Source: Reyranella sp.
GTDB lineage: Bacteria; Pseudomonadota; Alphaproteobacteria; Reyranellales; Reyranellaceae
DNA: 64,000 nt
Reading direction: 5' to 3'
Assembly (NCBI RefSeq): GCF_004297405.1
Contig: NZ_SCVC01000046.1
Coordinates: 62,001-126,000 of the forward strand
Translations under genes and position numbers: made by a program
In this document: piece after piece, positions 7,815 through 14,966 of the stretch
Layout of the letters: each line of letters begins with the position of its first letter
How positions within the stretch are numbered: position 1 is the first letter of the stretch
Notes under the pieces: generated by a model
The model's database searches: none
Seen by the model: the letters and a program-made list of their open reading frames with translations, nothing else
What the model was told of the DNA's origin: nothing

Positions 7815-8363
7815 CTAGCCGCGTTGCAATTCGCCGCTGGCCGGCGCAGGGCTTGTCGCGCGCCCGGCGAGAAACATCACATTGCGGATGGCGACGGATA
7901 AGCCGGCTAGTAGCAGCAGGAGGCCGCCCACCGGTAGCGCGGACTTAATGATCCAGCGCATCGGCAGGCCAAGCGGCGCGCGTGCACGCTCCATCGTGTC
8001 GAAGGAGTTCAGCGCGAGCTCGCCGCCATGGACGATGAGCATCATGCAAAACGGAACCAGGACCAGCAGACAGCCGAACAGCTCGATCCAGGCGCGCGTG
8101 CGCAGCGTCAGCCGGTCTCGGAGGATGTCGATCCGTACATGTGCATCACGCAGATAGGCATAGCCGAGGCCGAGCATCACCACGGCGAGGAAGAAGTGCC
8201 ACTCGAGTTCCTGCAGCCGGGTCGAGCCGACGTGGAAGAACTGCCGCCCAATCATGTCGTAGACCGAGACGGCGATCAGCGGGATGAGGGTGACCCAGGC
8301 GACCAGCGCACCGAACCAGATGATACCGCGCTCCAACACGCGGCAGGCCCTGATCACTGACAT
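7815..8363 (-). CDS. dctQ: TRAP transporter small permease (DctQ type), first system
   Basis: 182 residues and four helices, the usual DctQ plan: helix 1 about 14-33, then LQELEWHFFLAVVMLGLGYAYL with the DAHVRIDIL motif of the family, then two C-terminal helices. DctQ scaffolds the large permease. GGGAAGG lies 6 nt before ATG 8363. It overlaps the small upstream frame and belongs to the operon that starts at the MerR-type promoter near 9974. Confidence 0.92.
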   Translation of the reverse strand: MSVIRACRVLERGIIWFGALVAWVTLIPLIAVSVYDMIGRQFFHVGSTRLQELEWHFFLAVVMLGLGYAYLRDAHVRIDILRDRLTLRTRAWIELFGCLLVLVPFCMMLIVHGGELALNSFDTMERARAPLGLPMRWIIKSALPVGGLLLLLAGLSVAIRNVMFLAGRATSPAPASGELQRG

Positions 8364-8527
8364 GAACGCCTTCCCAAGCCCACGGCCGCCGATACGTCGA
8401 TGAGCGCCATCATCACTGCCGCGCGCGGCTCAACCGCTCCTGAACAGGGATCGTCGACCTCCCCATGAGTGAGAACTTGATTGGCTGCAAAGCCAGCGAA
8501 GAACTTGGCAATTTCCTTCCCCTTCAT
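8354..8527 (-). CDS. 57-residue protein between the ligase and TRAP genes, possibly a truncated gene
   Basis: ATG 8527 is preceded by GGGGAGAG 6 nt upstream. The N-terminus (MKGKEIAKFFAGFAANQVLTHG) looks amphipathic and ordered, while the rest (EVDDPCSGAVEPRAAV...) is compositionally different. This could be a frameshifted remnant of a longer membrane protein. It fills the gap between the PaaK-like gene and dctQ and overlaps dctQ by 10 nt. Function is unknown. Confidence 0.45.
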   Translation of the reverse strand: MKGKEIAKFFAGFAANQVLTHGEVDDPCSGAVEPRAAVMMALIDVSAAVGLGRRSCQ

Positions 8528-8550
8528 CGACACTCTCCCCGAGACCGATT

Positions 8551-9921
8551 TCACGTGCGGGCGTCCGAGAGCGGAATGACCTCCCGGAACTTTCCGCCGT
8601 GACCCTGTTCCGGCGGTTCGCCGCCGCGCTCCACAACGATGTGGTCAAGCCCATGCTCGGCAAGCACGTTCCGCAGACCTGCTTCGGCCTCGCGCCAGAC
8701 GGTGTCTGCATTCGCCGTCGGCGTGATTTGCAGACGTAATTCGAGTCTTTCCTGCTCGGAGTGCGCGAGCTGGAAGAGCGTGACTCCCCGAACAGCCTCG
8801 ATCGGTTGGGTGAGTGCTAACGGAGGCAGCCTGACATCGCCGCCTGAAGTGCGGAACGTGACAACGTCCGCGGAGCGACCCTGCACGCGGATTGCGGGCA
8901 AGGGGTTGCCGCACGGGCACGGGTCCGGCCGCTGAAAGACGCTGTCGCCAAGATCATAGCGCAGGATTGGCTGCACCCGATTGGCGAGATTGCTGATCAG
9001 GATCGTGTGCGACTGCTCGCCGGGAGCGACCGGCCGATAGTCGGCATCGACCGGCTCGAACGCTACCCAGTCGGAGTTGACGTGCAACCAGCCCTCGCGG
9101 CACATGCAGCTGAAGAACATACATTCCGACGCGGCGTAGCTGTTGCCGACCTTGGTATCGAACACGCGTGCAATGCGGCCGTACTCCGCTTGCGGCAGCC
9201 CTTCGGCCGACAGGACCAGCAGCACGGGATCGATAAGGAGGCGGCCGGCTTCCTGCTCGTCGGCGAGCAGGGCGGCCATGCTGGCATAGGGCGCAATCAT
9301 CGCCGGCTGGAAGCGGTTGAGCCGCTCGACAAGCTCCGTCATCGGCGTGTGGGCCGAGAGCACCTCGACGCGCCTCCCGAGCCGCTTCTTCAGGCGCGCA
9401 GCGGCAACCGCCGACGCAAAGTGGCCGCCCGTCGCCATGATCATCGCTGACCGGCCGCGGCGGGCGATGATTTTGAGGAAGTCGCCCAGGCTGAGCCAGT
9501 CACCGATCCAGCGGAACATCATCGCAGTCACGACCGCCATGGTGCGATCGTCGATCACGAAGATTCCGCGGCGGCCGGTGGTGCCTGACGTCGTGACCAG
9601 CGTATATTTCTCGAGGAACCACTCTCCGATCCGACTGGGATCGTCGACGAGCGCTTCTGCAGCTTCGAGCGCGACGGCGCGGTCAGTGCACCATTCGTCG
9701 AAGCGCTCCATGAGCATCTTCTTGTCGGTAACTGGAAGCTGCTCGACGCTTTCAATCCGATCTGGGAGATGACGGTATAGCTCACCGTAGTAAGGCGAGC
9801 CGGCCCGGGCATGGGCGACCATGTCGGCGAGACGGGCGCGCTGGCGTTGCGCGATTGCGCCCATGCCCTTCCTTCGTGTGCGCCAGGCGTCCCAGATCAG
9901 GCTTACGACATGCTCGGTCAT
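8551..9921 (-). CDS. phenylacetate-CoA-ligase-like adenylating enzyme (PaaK/CapK family)
   Basis: 456 residues from ATG 9921. The ANL-superfamily adenylate loop TTSGTTGRRG is at about 110-119, and PILRYDLGD near residue 325 is the PaaK/CapK equivalent of the conserved Y/R-x-G-D segment that contacts ribose. Cys pairs (CMFFSCMC; DPCPCGNP) match the zinc-binding segment of PaaK-like proteins. It would activate a carboxylate with ATP, but the acid is unknown and PaaK annotation alone does not prove phenylacetate. It heads the operon with the TRAP permease. An ATG at 9960 is excluded as start because it lies in the -10 element. Confidence 0.85.
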   Translation of the reverse strand: MTEHVVSLIWDAWRTRRKGMGAIAQRQRARLADMVAHARAGSPYYGELYRHLPDRIESVEQLPVTDKKMLMERFDEWCTDRAVALEAAEALVDDPSRIGEWFLEKYTLVTTSGTTGRRGIFVIDDRTMAVVTAMMFRWIGDWLSLGDFLKIIARRGRSAMIMATGGHFASAVAAARLKKRLGRRVEVLSAHTPMTELVERLNRFQPAMIAPYASMAALLADEQEAGRLLIDPVLLVLSAEGLPQAEYGRIARVFDTKVGNSYAASECMFFSCMCREGWLHVNSDWVAFEPVDADYRPVAPGEQSHTILISNLANRVQPILRYDLGDSVFQRPDPCPCGNPLPAIRVQGRSADVVTFRTSGGDVRLPPLALTQPIEAVRGVTLFQLAHSEQERLELRLQITPTANADTVWREAEAGLRNVLAEHGLDHIVVERGGEPPEQGHGGKFREVIPLSDART

Positions 9922-9958
9922 GATCGTTTCGAGGTTCCAGACACCTCCAGCTGTTGCC

Positions 9959-9989
9959 ATAATACATCCTGTAGCCACTACAGAAGCAA
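9959..9989 (-). promoter_or_regulatory. MerR-type promoter/operator A (ligase-TRAP operon)
   Basis: On the minus strand: -35 TTGCTT at 9989-9984, a 19-nt spacer containing the perfect dyad CTGTAGTGGCTACAG, and -10 TATTAT at 9964-9959. The 19-bp spacer and dyad are the hallmark of promoters that MerR-family activators untwist. The dyad is identical in core to that of site B beside the merR gene. Confidence 0.83.
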
Positions 9990-10176
9990 CCTGCGATGCT
10001 CACTATCGAAGCTTCATCCCAACGGATCGGCGTCGCTCCGAATCCTGCGTCGTGCGCAAGGAGCGGCAGGACCCTCTCGGCATACGGTTTGGCACTCTCG
10101 CGTCCGTCGAAAGCGCCGGCTCGCCGTACCGTCCGACGCGGATTCCTTCCAATCTCGAAGCCAGCAATGGAGAATT

Positions 10177-10932
10177 CTAGTGTGGAGGGTGCGAGACGGG
10201 AGGTACCAATTTGCCTGCGAGCAGCTGCCGCACCAATTGCGCTCCACCACGTGCGCGGTAGGTTTTGTACGCAGCAACGGCAAACGCTTCCGGACCCATG
10301 CCGTACGTGAATTCGTTGACAGCGATCAGTTCATCGAATGGCTGAACATCGGCCTGACTAGCCAGGACCCGCTCAAGGATATTCGGGTCCATCAGATCAA
10401 GCTGGATCGCGTATGCGATAAATTCGTGCCATTCGCGAGGAAGACGGTTGGGCTCCTTGCCGACTCGCCAAACCATTGCATGCACCAATTCGTGCCTCAG
10501 GAATGAGGCGGCCACTGCTAGATTCCAAGAGAGACTCCAAGGACGAACCGCGCCGGCGCGGTAGACGACGACTCGTGCTCCGGGGCGATCAAAATAGCCA
10601 TGCGCTCCCGTATCGTCAGCGGGTCGGTCCGCGAACTCCACCGAAACGACAGGGGCAGCCTCAAATCCGATCGCCCGGAAGTAGGCTGTAACTTCATTCA
10701 AGGCATCGCATGCCGCGGCGAGTTCGGCGGTGCCGCGGTAGATGACGACAACTGCTTTGTAGCCGCAAGTCGATAGCTGTTCGTTGTGGCTAGATTGGGC
10801 AATCGAGGTTTGGGCGAATCCAAGTGCCAAACAGGACGCAATGATCAGCACACGCCGACAGGACGCAGGTAGCCCGCTCTTTCGGCGAACGTTTGATGAT
10901 GATAGGCGGCATAGCTTTGGCGGCAGCCGCAT
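10177..10932 (-). CDS. exported HExxH zinc-peptidase-like protein
   Basis: 251 residues from ATG 10932, with GGGAG 9 nt upstream. A late signal peptide (VLIIASCLALGFAQTSIAQ) ends near residue 48. The motif RHELVHAMVW near residue 155 is HExxH, and HEFIAYAI about 18 residues later could provide the third ligand as in gluzincin-like peptidases. It follows lspA by 70 nt in the MerR-controlled operon, so it may act in the envelope under metal stress. It may belong to one of the DUF families with an HExxH core; the exact family is not certain. Confidence 0.7.
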   Translation of the reverse strand: MRLPPKLCRLSSSNVRRKSGLPASCRRVLIIASCLALGFAQTSIAQSSHNEQLSTCGYKAVVVIYRGTAELAAACDALNEVTAYFRAIGFEAAPVVSVEFADRPADDTGAHGYFDRPGARVVVYRAGAVRPWSLSWNLAVAASFLRHELVHAMVWRVGKEPNRLPREWHEFIAYAIQLDLMDPNILERVLASQADVQPFDELIAVNEFTYGMGPEAFAVAAYKTYRARGGAQLVRQLLAGKLVPPVSHPPH

Positions 10933-11002
10933 TGAAGGGCGCTCCCAATGGATGACCGGGTCAACCACTACGCTGAATCTTCCGCTACTCGCATTACGTC
11001 GT

Positions 11003-11467
11003 TCACGATGCTCGAGGTTTCGACCGCTGCAGAAAGAGCAAACCCACACCGCTTACTATGGCAACATCGGCAAAATTGAATGCCGGCCAGTGGTATTGGC
11101 CAACATGGAAATCAAGAAAGTCTGTGACGGCACCCCATCGTATTCGATCTGCAATATTGCCCAGCGCACCGCCGATGATCAGACCAACTGCAGCGCCGCT
11201 GAGCTTCGTGCGGGTTCGCCACAACCAGATGGACAGTAGCGTCACCGCCGTTAACCCTAAGGCGGCGAGCGCCCACCACGGCAGTCCCGTCAAAAGGCCA
11301 AAGCTCACGCCTCGATTGCGCGCGAGCACTAAATCAAAAATCGGCAATACCTCGACGCTTTCTTGCGGCCGTGACAAAAATGCAATCGCGGCGGCCTTGC
11401 TCACCTGATCGACGATGTAGGCTGCTATAGCGCATTCCGACCCAATGCCTGGCGCCGACCATTTCAT
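11003..11467 (-). CDS. lspA: lipoprotein signal peptidase LspA
   Basis: 154 residues from ATG 11467, which overlaps the CDF stop (ATGA). All family blocks are present: DQVSKA, LARNRGVSFGLL, GGALGNIADRI (first catalytic Asp) and FNFADVAI (second catalytic Asp), with four membrane helices. LspA cleaves prolipoprotein signal peptides in the inner membrane. An extra LspA copy coupled to metal exporters is known from pbr and related loci (PbrC), where it helps lead or cadmium sequestration. This is therefore probably not the housekeeping copy. Confidence 0.92.
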   Translation of the reverse strand: MKWSAPGIGSECAIAAYIVDQVSKAAAIAFLSRPQESVEVLPIFDLVLARNRGVSFGLLTGLPWWALAALGLTAVTLLSIWLWRTRTKLSGAAVGLIIGGALGNIADRIRWGAVTDFLDFHVGQYHWPAFNFADVAIVSGVGLLFLQRSKPRAS

Positions 11468-12318
11468 CCAACGCGTTTGGCCTGTCTCAGGTCGGCGCGC
11501 GCGTCCGTGATGATCGACCATGCCGATTGCAGGAAAAGTGCAGCTATGACGGCGGCGACTACGAGGTCAGGCCACGGCGTGCCTGTCCACCATACGAGGC
11601 CGGCTGCGACGACGACCGCGGCGTTACCGATCGCATCGTTACGAGAGAACAACCAGACTGCGCGCACGTTCGCATCGCCTTTGCGATGTGGGATCAGTAC
11701 GAGTGCGGCCGCGATGTTCACGGCCAAGGCGATCGCACCGAAGATACCCATCAGCTCTGCGTGCGGCTGGTTGAGCACGAGCACGCGATATCCGGTGTAC
11801 GCAATGACACCCACGCCAAGCGCGGCCAGAAATAGGCCTTGCAGCAGCGCGGCCTTCGCGCGTGCCTGCAGCCCCCAGCCGATGGCGATCAGTCCGAGAA
11901 ACGATATGAACCCGTCACCCAGGAAATCGAGGGCGTCGGCCTTCAGCGACTGCGAACCGGCAAGGAAGCCGCCAACGATCTCGATTGCGCCGTAACCGGC
12001 GTTGAGAAGGATGACGATCCAAAGTGCGCGCTTGTACGCTGGCGTCACGTGCGAGAGGTCAGGAATTTTGTCGTCGTCATCGTCCTCGCCCAGTCGCGTC
12101 AGCTGGTATCCTAAATCTGTGATTGTGCGTTCCAGTTCTGGCAGCGGCGCGGTCTTGTCGTGAAGACGCAGCGTCATTTCCTGTGAGGCAATCGATACCC
12201 TGACATCGTCGACACCCGCTACTTTGCGCGCCGCGCCTTCGATCTTGGTGGCACATGAAGAGCAATCCATGCCGGTGACCCGGTACCGGACGGGAGCATC
12301 GAGGGTTGTTGCGTTCAT
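11464..12318 (-). CDS. cation diffusion facilitator with N-terminal HMA domain
   Basis: 284 residues. Residues about 8-65 form a heavy-metal-associated domain with the metal site GMDCSSC. Residues about 85-280 form a CDF exporter with six helices; the transport site is seen as DALDFLGD in helix 2 and SRNDAIGNA in helix 5. CDF pumps export divalent ions (Zn, Cd, Co) by proton exchange. The start at 12318 has AAGGA 10 nt upstream; the longer reading to 12348 would begin inside the -10 element. First gene of the operon with lspA and the HExxH protein. Confidence 0.9.
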   Translation of the reverse strand: MNATTLDAPVRYRVTGMDCSSCATKIEGAARKVAGVDDVRVSIASQEMTLRLHDKTAPLPELERTITDLGYQLTRLGEDDDDDKIPDLSHVTPAYKRALWIVILLNAGYGAIEIVGGFLAGSQSLKADALDFLGDGFISFLGLIAIGWGLQARAKAALLQGLFLAALGVGVIAYTGYRVLVLNQPHAELMGIFGAIALAVNIAAALVLIPHRKGDANVRAVWLFSRNDAIGNAAVVVAAGLVWWTGTPWPDLVVAAVIAALFLQSAWSIITDARADLRQAKRVG

Positions 12319-12347
12319 AGAGGTTGTCCTTGATCTGTGTTCGCGCA

Positions 12348-12378
12348 ATTATACATCCTGTAGTGGCTACAGAAACAA
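12348..12378 (-). promoter_or_regulatory. MerR-type promoter/operator B (CDF-lspA operon)
   Basis: On the minus strand: -35 TTGTTT at 12378-12373, 19-nt spacer with the perfect dyad CTGTAGCCACTACAG, and a consensus -10 TATAAT at 12353-12348. It lies 12 nt from the divergent merR start codon, so the same operator can also control merR. Confidence 0.88.
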
Positions 12379-12390
12379 GAGGCCGTCGCC

Positions 12391-12786
12391 ATGATGTCGA
12401 TCGGTGCGCTTTCAAAGCAAAGCGGCGTTCACATTGAGACCATCCGCTATTACGAGCGCGCCGGCGTGCTGCCGAAGGCACGCCGCGCCCCCAACGGCCG
12501 CAGGGTTTATGGCCAGGAGGACACCGGGCGGCTGGCCTTCATCCGCCACGCGCGCGAGTTGGGATTTGAGCTTGTTGCGGTACGGGCGCTGCTTGCCTTG
12601 CAGGAGAAGCCTGAGCTGTCGTGCAAGGCTGCGTCGGAACTGGCTTCCGCTCAGCTTGCAGCCGTCGAAAGCCGCCTGAGCCGCCTGACCGTGCTGCGCG
12701 ATGAACTGAAGCGCATGGTGCGTGCTTGCAAGAATGGCCGGGTCGTTGATTGCCGAGTGATCGACGCGCTCACTAACATGCGCTGA
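12391..12786 (+). CDS. MerR-family metal-responsive regulator (PbrR/CadR/ZntR-like)
   Basis: 131 residues. The winged helix is at about 3-40 (MSIGALSKQSGVHIETIRYY), the dimerisation helix at about 78-110, and a C-terminal metal loop. Cys78, Cys113 and Cys121 (LSCKAAS; RACKNGRVVDC) take the positions of the three metal-binding cysteines of Pb/Cd/Zn/Hg sensors, so a thiophilic divalent ion is the likely signal. It is divergent from the CDF operon across operator B. Copies of the same dyad are found at sites A and C, making this the likely local regulator of all three promoters. It is convergent with the second TRAP operon. Confidence 0.9.
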   Translation: MMSIGALSKQSGVHIETIRYYERAGVLPKARRAPNGRRVYGQEDTGRLAFIRHARELGFELVAVRALLALQEKPELSCKAASELASAQLAAVESRLSRLTVLRDELKRMVRACKNGRVVDCRVIDALTNMR

Positions 12787-12802
12787 TTCTCGGTCGGCTG
12801 GC

Positions 12803-14170
12803 TCAGTTCTCAGGTGCAGGCAGCTCGATGTTGATCGCTCCCGGGCTGGCCGCCGGTGCCGGCGCCCGCGTCACAATTTGCGGCGCGGCAATGAGAAGGC
12901 CAACCATCAAGACCTGCAGAACCAGAAACGGCACGGCACCCCAGTAGATCTGCGATGTAGGAACAGAAGACGGCGTTACGCTGCGGAGGTTGTAGAGCGC
13001 GATCCCAAATGGCGGATGCATGAACGAGGTCTGGAGGTTGACGGCAAGCAGCACCGTAAACCAGACCATGTCGATGCCGAGCTGGCGCGCGATGGGCGCG
13101 ATCAGCGGCAGCACGATGAAAGCGATCTCGAAGAAATCCAAGAAGAACGCCAGGAAGAAGATCGCTACGTTGACGAAAACGATGAAGCCTACCTGGCCTG
13201 CGGGCAGGAACTTAAAGAGCGATTCGATCCAGACGTGACCTTCAAGACCACGGAACACCAGCATGAAAAAGGATGCTCCGAGCAATAGAAAGATGATGCC
13301 GGAACAAAGTATGCCGGTGACATCCATTGCTTGGCGAAGATTGCGCCCGGTCAGCTTTCGCCCTGCCAGTCCCAGCAGCAATATCGCGACGACGCCAATG
13401 GCGCCGCCCTCGGTCGGCGTTGCGATGCCGAAATAGATCGCTGCCAGCACGGCAGAGACAATACCCAAGGGCGGTCCGGCCGCTCGCACAACCTCAAGGA
13501 CTATCTGTGACTGTGGCGCGACATCCCTTCCCAATGTGGAAGGCGCACGCTCGGGCGACAGGCGCGTAACGAGTAAGATGTATGACAAATACGACACGAC
13601 GAGGAGCGCCGCCGGCAATAGCGCACCTCGATAAATCTCGAGAAGGGACACTTCGAGCTGTTCTGCCAGAATGATGAGAACGAGACTTGGCGGTATGACC
13701 TGGGCGAGCGTGCCGGCCGCAGCAACCACTCCGGTGGCGAGTTTCGGATCGTACTTTGCACGCAGCATCACGGGCAGCGAGATCAGCCCGATAGCCACCA
13801 CCGACGCTGAAACGAATCCGGTGATCGCAGAGAGGGCCGCACCAACGATAATGGTTGTGTACGCCAACCCGCCGGAGAGACGCCCGAAAAGGCGATTAAG
13901 GGCGGTGAACATTTCCTCAGCGATGCCGGTGCGCTCGAGCAGCATTCCCATGAAAATCAGGAGCGGCAGCGCTAGCAGGTTGTCGTTGTTGAACGTCCCC
14001 TGAATCCGGAAGAGCATATTGTTCAAGAAAGTGACGTTGAAGTGGCCCGTCGTGACGCCGATGGCGCCGAAAGCGCCAGCGACCGCTGCGAGCGAGAAGG
14101 CAACCGGAAACCCGGCGAAGAGTGCCAAGACCAGGCAGAGGAACATCGCGGGCGCGAGGATTTCCGTCAT
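12803..14170 (-). CDS. dctM: TRAP transporter large permease (DctM type), second system
   Basis: 455 residues. It has the same helix plan and blocks as the first system (LPLLIFMGMLLERTGIAEEM, AAAGTLAQVIPPSLVLIILAEQ, NLQTSFMHPPFGIALYNLRS) but is clearly diverged, so the two are paralogues rather than a recent duplication. It starts 1 nt after the DctQ stop. As in the first system, there is no DctP binding-protein gene next to it. Confidence 0.93.
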   Translation of the reverse strand: MTEILAPAMFLCLVLALFAGFPVAFSLAAVAGAFGAIGVTTGHFNVTFLNNMLFRIQGTFNNDNLLALPLLIFMGMLLERTGIAEEMFTALNRLFGRLSGGLAYTTIIVGAALSAITGFVSASVVAIGLISLPVMLRAKYDPKLATGVVAAAGTLAQVIPPSLVLIILAEQLEVSLLEIYRGALLPAALLVVSYLSYILLVTRLSPERAPSTLGRDVAPQSQIVLEVVRAAGPPLGIVSAVLAAIYFGIATPTEGGAIGVVAILLLGLAGRKLTGRNLRQAMDVTGILCSGIIFLLLGASFFMLVFRGLEGHVWIESLFKFLPAGQVGFIVFVNVAIFFLAFFLDFFEIAFIVLPLIAPIARQLGIDMVWFTVLLAVNLQTSFMHPPFGIALYNLRSVTPSSVPTSQIYWGAVPFLVLQVLMVGLLIAAPQIVTRAPAPAASPGAINIELPAPEN

Positions 14171-14171
14171 A

Positions 14172-14726
14172 TCAACGGTCCTCGATCAGCCGCTGCCGGT
14201 GCATCGGCCGCGGAAGAATGCCCCTGAGACAGGCAACGCAGCGTATGGCTTCGGCGATGCCCTGCAGTGCGAGAAGGAAAAAGCCAGCTGGAATGAAGCC
14301 CTTTATGATCCATGCCGGAATGTGGCTCGTGCTTTCCCTCGTCGCCCGGCTCTCGCCGGAAAGAAAGGCGATGATGAATTGCGGCAAGCTCACCCATACG
14401 AGCGCAGCGCACACCGGCAGGAGAACGAGGCAAATTCCAATGAGATCGAGCCAAGCAAGACCCCGCTCGCCTAGCCGGCCGGCCAGGACGTCGATACGCA
14501 CGTGCTCATCTCGTTGAAAGGTGTAGGCAGCCATCAACAAGACAACGGCGGCGAAAAACTGCCATTGGAGATCGAACGCCGACGCATAAGCCAGCGAGAA
14601 GAATTTCCGGCTCAGAGCGTTTGCCGTGATGAGGATGGCGTTTGCGAGCAATCCCCAGCGCACGTACTGCGCAACGGTTCTATTCAGACCGTCGATTGCA
14701 TGTGCGATACTTAGCAACGCACGCAT
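14172..14726 (-). CDS. dctQ: TRAP transporter small permease (DctQ type), second system
   Basis: 184 residues with four helices; LQWQFFAAVVLLMAAYTFQRDEHVRIDVLAG is split here as LQWQFFAAVV and RDEHVRIDVL, the DctQ hallmark. It is the first gene after the weaker MerR-type site C, about 73 nt upstream, and is followed immediately by its large permease. Confidence 0.9.
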   Translation of the reverse strand: MRALLSIAHAIDGLNRTVAQYVRWGLLANAILITANALSRKFFSLAYASAFDLQWQFFAAVVLLMAAYTFQRDEHVRIDVLAGRLGERGLAWLDLIGICLVLLPVCAALVWVSLPQFIIAFLSGESRATRESTSHIPAWIIKGFIPAGFFLLALQGIAEAIRCVACLRGILPRPMHRQRLIEDR

Positions 14727-14798
14727 ATCAATCGCCCCGCTTCAGTCCCCGAATATTTGTGCCGGCAGGGAGACCACTGCTGCCGATACGGACGGGCG

Positions 14799-14829
14799 AT
14801 GGTGCACCCTGTAGCCGCTAAAGGATCAA
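14799..14829 (-). promoter_or_regulatory. MerR-type promoter/operator C (second TRAP operon), degenerate
   Basis: On the minus strand: TTGATC at 14829-14824, a 19-nt spacer holding the imperfect dyad CTTTAGCGGCTACAG, then CACCAT at 14804-14799. Spacing and right half-site equal those of sites A and B; the left half-site and -10 are weaker, so activation may be lower or stricter. Confidence 0.6.
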
Positions 14830-14966
14830 GAACGAATGTATCCTCAGCGCTCGGCTGTCGATTTCACTGTTAGTGCATTTCGGAAGAGTAGACCGTTATC
14901 CACGCAACGAGTGATCACACCGCAGATCTGATGCCGCGCGCACGAGGATCGAAACAGTGCGCCGCT

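Noticed and set aside
9922..9978. Longer N-terminus for the PaaK-like protein from 9978 or 9960
   Set aside because: These codons lie in the MerR-type spacer and -10 element, upstream of the expected transcript start.
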